Assembly: GCA_004376485.1 (NCBI GenBank)
Contig: SOJT01000134.1
Span: forward strand, 1 to 7,795
DNA: 7,795 bases
Source of the DNA: Candidatus Aerophobota bacterium
Lineage (GTDB): Bacteria; Aerophobota; Aerophobia; Aerophobales; AE-B3A
Direction of reading: 5' to 3'
Part shown: positions 5,200-7,795 of the stretch, piece by piece
Numbering within the stretch: position 1 is the first letter of the stretch
Layout of the letters: each line of letters opens with the position of its first letter
The notes under the pieces: model-generated
Databases searched by the model: none
What the model saw: only the letters and a program-made list of their open reading frames with translations
What the model was told of the DNA's origin: nothing
Made by a program: the position numbers and the translations under genes

Positions 5200-7092
5200 G
5201 TGAAATATATTGAAGTTGCCTTAAATCTTCCCTTGCAGCGGTCATTCCAATACGGAGTTCCTGCTGAACTTGCTCCACACCTCGAGATAGGCAGCCGGGT
5301 GCTGGTTCCCTTTAGAAACAGAAATCTAACTGGTTTTGTTATCCGGGAGAAGAAGGAAGGAGGAGGAGAGAAACAGGTAAGAGATGTTATTAAGCTGATA
5401 GATGATTTCCCAGCAGTATCTCACCCACTTCTCAGGCTTGGCCAATGGATGAGTGAGTACTATCACTGTTCTTTAGGTCAGTCTCTTCACTCCATGCTCC
5501 CCATCCAGTATTCTCTCAAAGATGGGGAAGAGAGAAAAGAGAGCAGGAAGGTTTCTTGTCTCAGGGATCCTGCAGTCAGAAAAAAAGGGAATGTTTTTCT
5601 TCTGAAGGCGCGAGGAACAAAAGAGAAAACCTCTATTTTCCTTTCTTTGATAAGAGAAGTCCTGGCAAGGGAAAGACAGGTTGTTCTGGTAGTTCCAGAA
5701 ATCAGCTATATATCATCCTGGCAGCGGCTAATTGAGTCCCACTATAGAAACTCAATAGCTATCTTCCACAGCAAGCTCACAAAAAGACAAAGATACATCC
5801 ATTGGATGAGAATGAGAAAGGGAGAGGCGCATCTCGCTATTGGTACCCGCTGTCTGGTATTCGCTCCTTTTCCCGATCTGGGTCTAATCGTTCTCGATGA
5901 GGAGGAGAACCTAGCCTATAAACAGCGAGAGACACCCCGTTACCATGCCCGGGAAGTAGCAGAGAAGCGGGGTGAAATAGAAGGTTTTCCTGTTGTTTTA
6001 ATGAGCCAGACCCCTTCTCTGGAGTCATGGGCTCGGCTAAACAAGGGAGAGTATTTATCGATTCCTAGCTCAACTACTCGTCGAATTTTTCCTCGGGTGG
6101 AAATCATAGATCTTCGCCGTGAGGAGGATAGGATTTTTTCCGCTCCTCTAAAGAGAGCCGTTAAGCAGGCTTTAGAGAGGCATGAACTAGCCATTCTTTT
6201 TCTCGATAAACGTGGATTTTCCCGGTATCTTTTTTGTGAGGAATGTGGGGAGGTTCTGCGTTGTCCCAATTGTAATATAGGGCTTACTTTTCATTTGAGA
6301 GGAACTATCTCTTGTCATTACTGTAGCTACCAAGAGCAGAGCCCTGTTATCTGCCCTTATTGCAAAGGAGATAAGCTTAGAGGTATGGGAATAGGGACAG
6401 AGCAGGTGGAACGGGAAGCAAAAATGAGATTCCCCAAGGCTCTGGTAAGAAGAGCTGATCTGGATATTGGTTCTTCTTCACTTTACGGGCTGGTGAGGGA
6501 TGATGTGATCAAAGGGAAAATTGACATATTAGTGGGGACAAAGCTCATCATTAAAGAAGAAATCCTCAGGGAAGCAGAGATGGTGGGGATTATTTCAGCT
6601 GATAGTCTGCTTAACTTACCCGATTTTAGAGCTAGCGAGCGCCTCTTTCAACTCTTGGTCAAAATCAAAGGATCCATTAAAAAAGAAGGAAAGATACTAA
6701 TTCAGACCTACAATCCGACTCACTATTCTTTAAGATGTGTTAAAGATAGGGAGGAAGATTTTTATCCAGAGGAAATGAGGGCAAGAGAAGAACTGCATTA
6801 TCCACCACACGTTCATTGGACAAGAATCCTTCTTGAAGGGAAAGTCAAGGCTAAAGTGGCTGAAGCGGGCCAGAGGATAGCTACTGAACTGGACAAAAAG
6901 GGAGTGAAGTTTTTGGGGTCTTCTCCTTGTCCATTCACTAAGATCAAAGGTAGGTATCGTTATCAGCTAATTTTAAGGGATGATGATCCGGCCCACATAA
7001 GTAATTTCCTGAAGGGAGAGCTGGGTTCCTCTTCCAGATCCTTTAATAGAGTAAAAGTTAGCGTGGATGTTGATCCACAAGAGCTAATGTAG
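5200..7092 (+). CDS. priA: PriA homologue with eroded helicase motifs (probable non-helicase replication restart protein)
   Basis: PriA recognises stalled forks and D-loops and starts primosome assembly. This homologue aligns over its N-terminal DNA-binding region (1-101), helicase lobes, zinc region and C-terminal domain (ends VDVDP, 622-626). It is 630 aa against 732 in E. coli and about 805 in B. subtilis. All eight zinc cysteines remain: C346, C349, C355, C358, C372, C375, C385, C388. The ATPase motifs do not. Walker A GVTGSGKT reads ARGTKEKT (137-144), DEEH reads DEEE (233-236), GSATP reads MSQTP (268-272), GTQMxxKGHxF reads GTKLIIKEEIL (446-456), and QVAGRAGR reads KIKGSIKK (488-495). 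The winged-helix region and Q-motif before Walker A are mostly missing. The frame is uninterrupted and conserved blocks such as VPEIS, NLPDFRASER and IQTYNP persist, so this is a maintained gene and not a pseudogene. The start is GTG 5200, since an in-frame TAG lies at 5182-5184 and no other start falls between. The Shine-Dalgarno is weak (AGG, 5191-5193). Family identity is strong; loss of helicase activity is inferred. Confidence 0.93.
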   Translation: MKYIEVALNLPLQRSFQYGVPAELAPHLEIGSRVLVPFRNRNLTGFVIREKKEGGGEKQVRDVIKLIDDFPAVSHPLLRLGQWMSEYYHCSLGQSLHSMLPIQYSLKDGEERKESRKVSCLRDPAVRKKGNVFLLKARGTKEKTSIFLSLIREVLARERQVVLVVPEISYISSWQRLIESHYRNSIAIFHSKLTKRQRYIHWMRMRKGEAHLAIGTRCLVFAPFPDLGLIVLDEEENLAYKQRETPRYHAREVAEKRGEIEGFPVVLMSQTPSLESWARLNKGEYLSIPSSTTRRIFPRVEIIDLRREEDRIFSAPLKRAVKQALERHELAILFLDKRGFSRYLFCEECGEVLRCPNCNIGLTFHLRGTISCHYCSYQEQSPVICPYCKGDKLRGMGIGTEQVEREAKMRFPKALVRRADLDIGSSSLYGLVRDDVIKGKIDILVGTKLIIKEEILREAEMVGIISADSLLNLPDFRASERLFQLLVKIKGSIKKEGKILIQTYNPTHYSLRCVKDREEDFYPEEMRAREELHYPPHVHWTRILLEGKVKAKVAEAGQRIATELDKKGVKFLGSSPCPFTKIKGRYRYQLILRDDDPAHISNFLKGELGSSSRSFNRVKVSVDVDPQELM

Positions 7093-7097
7093 GGAGG
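7091..7097 (+). promoter_or_regulatory. Shine-Dalgarno for alaS overlapping the priA stop
   Basis: AGGGAGG at 7091-7097 overlaps the priA TAG (7090-7092) and ends 6 nt before the ATG at 7104. This sets the alaS start and again implies translational coupling. It is much stronger than the site in front of priA. Confidence 0.7.
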
Positions 7098-7103
7098 TTA
7101 TCC

Positions 7104-7795
7104 ATGAGAGGGGATGAAATTCGGCAAAGATTCTTAAGTTTTTTTCAGAAGAGAGGCCACCTCCTTCAACCCTCTGGCCCCTTATCTTTAGACGATCCGG
7201 CCCTTCTCTTCACTATTGCAGGTATGGTGCCCTTTAAGCCGTTCTTTTTAGGACTTAAGAAACCTCCTGCTCCACGTCTTACCTCCTGTCAGCTCTGTTT
7301 CCGTACCAATGATCTGGATAGAGTAGGTAGAACCCCTCATCACCACACTCTTTTTGAAATGCTGGGGAATTTCTCCCTGGGTGACTATTTTAAAGATGGA
7401 GCCTGTCAGTGGGGATGGGAGTTTGTGACCAGGGAACTCGGTCTTGACAGCAGGCGCATCTGGATCACCATATTCCAGGATGACGATGAAACATACCTCA
7501 TATGGAAGAAGATAGGAATTCCCTCATCAAGAATACTCAGAAAAGGTGAGTCAGATAATTTCTGGTCTTTAGCAAAGGTTGGTCCTTGTGGACCGGACTC
7601 AGAGATCTTTTTCGATAGAGGAGAGGATTTCACCTGCCAGAGGAAAGACTGTCAGCCTGGCTGTGATTGCTCAAGGTGGGTGGAACTATGGAATTTGGTG
7701 TTTATGGAGTTCAATCGGGATGAAGAGGGAAGACTCTCTCCTCTTCCTTCGAAGAATATTGATACCGGGATGGGTCTAGAGAGAACCGCCTCGGT
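7104..7795 (+). CDS. alaS: Alanyl-tRNA synthetase, N-terminal part (3' truncated by window edge)
   Basis: This class II synthetase charges tRNA(Ala). Only the first 230 codons plus two bases are in the window; the family is about 870-880 aa, so the tRNA-recognition, editing and C-Ala domains lie beyond the right edge. The aminoacylation core is recognisable throughout. It begins RQRFLSFFQKRGH (7-19), followed by TIAGMVPFKPFFLG (37-50) near motif 1, C-F-R-T-N-D (65-70), and HHHTLFEMLGNFSLGDYFK (79-97) in motif 2. GPCGPDSEIFFDRG is at 160-173, ELWNLVFMEFNR at 194-205, and DTGMGLER (220-227) with R227 in motif 3. A cysteine cluster at C178, C183, C187 and C189 precedes the ELWN block. This pattern is found in many bacterial AlaRS but is absent in E. 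coli. The start ATG 7104 is supported by a strong Shine-Dalgarno and the family N-terminus. alaS is often linked with ruvX and mltG elsewhere; here hisS, aspS and priA intervene. Confidence 0.96.
   Translation, partial: MRGDEIRQRFLSFFQKRGHLLQPSGPLSLDDPALLFTIAGMVPFKPFFLGLKKPPAPRLTSCQLCFRTNDLDRVGRTPHHHTLFEMLGNFSLGDYFKDGACQWGWEFVTRELGLDSRRIWITIFQDDDETYLIWKKIGIPSSRILRKGESDNFWSLAKVGPCGPDSEIFFDRGEDFTCQRKDCQPGCDCSRWVELWNLVFMEFNRDEEGRLSPLPSKNIDTGMGLERTAS

Noticed and set aside
5200..7092. priA as a decaying pseudogene
   Set aside because: The frame is uninterrupted for 630 codons, all eight zinc cysteines and the C-terminal motifs are preserved, and only the catalytic motifs are lost. That pattern fits altered function better than decay.
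7579..7779. A 66-codon + strand open frame overlapping alaS
   Set aside because: It is out of frame with alaS, whose conserved motifs (GPCGP, ELWNLVF, DTGMGLER) span the same bases. No independent support.

Overview
The window is a stretch of bacterial chromosome, mid-40s % GC by eye, with seven genes all on the + strand. They are packed with 3-28 bp gaps and no visible internal terminator or promoter, so they look like one long transcription unit. Both end genes run off the window. The housekeeping content is bacterial. Cysteine-rich HisRS and AlaRS inserts and an AspRS with a non-discriminating-type anticodon-domain residue fit many anaerobic or deep-branching bacteria, but the phylum cannot be fixed from this sequence. 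No mobile element, phage gene, CRISPR array, tRNA or rRNA was seen.

Layout: (1) 2-658, the 3' part of a coiled-coil C4 zinc-ribbon protein (DUF164 type). (2) 668-1120, ruvX/yqgF, whose family-matching start is not ATG/GTG/TTG but ATA (or ATT) behind a perfect Shine-Dalgarno. (3) 1133-2128, mltG, the endolytic murein transglycosylase. (4) 2133-3389, hisS. (5) 3393-5171, aspS. (6) 5200-7092, a PriA homologue. (7) 7104-7795, the first quarter of alaS.

Three class II aminoacyl-tRNA synthetases (His, Asp, Ala) share the unit with ruvX (pre-16S rRNA processing / Holliday-junction resolvase family), mltG (glycan-strand termination) and priA (replication restart). Linkage of alaS, ruvX and mltG and of hisS with aspS is familiar from other bacteria. 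The placement of priA between aspS and alaS is less so.

The most notable object is PriA. The frame is intact and the eight zinc cysteines and C-terminal domain are preserved. However, Walker A, the DEEH box, SAT motif III, motif V and the arginine-finger motif VI are all eroded, the winged-helix region is essentially deleted, and the 3'-end-binding pocket is altered. It looks like a maintained, non-helicase PriA: a structural DNA-binding or loader scaffold. Helicase-less PriA is known from Actinobacteria, so the idea is not new, but its presence in this genomic setting deserves checking. I see no evidence of a wholly new system.
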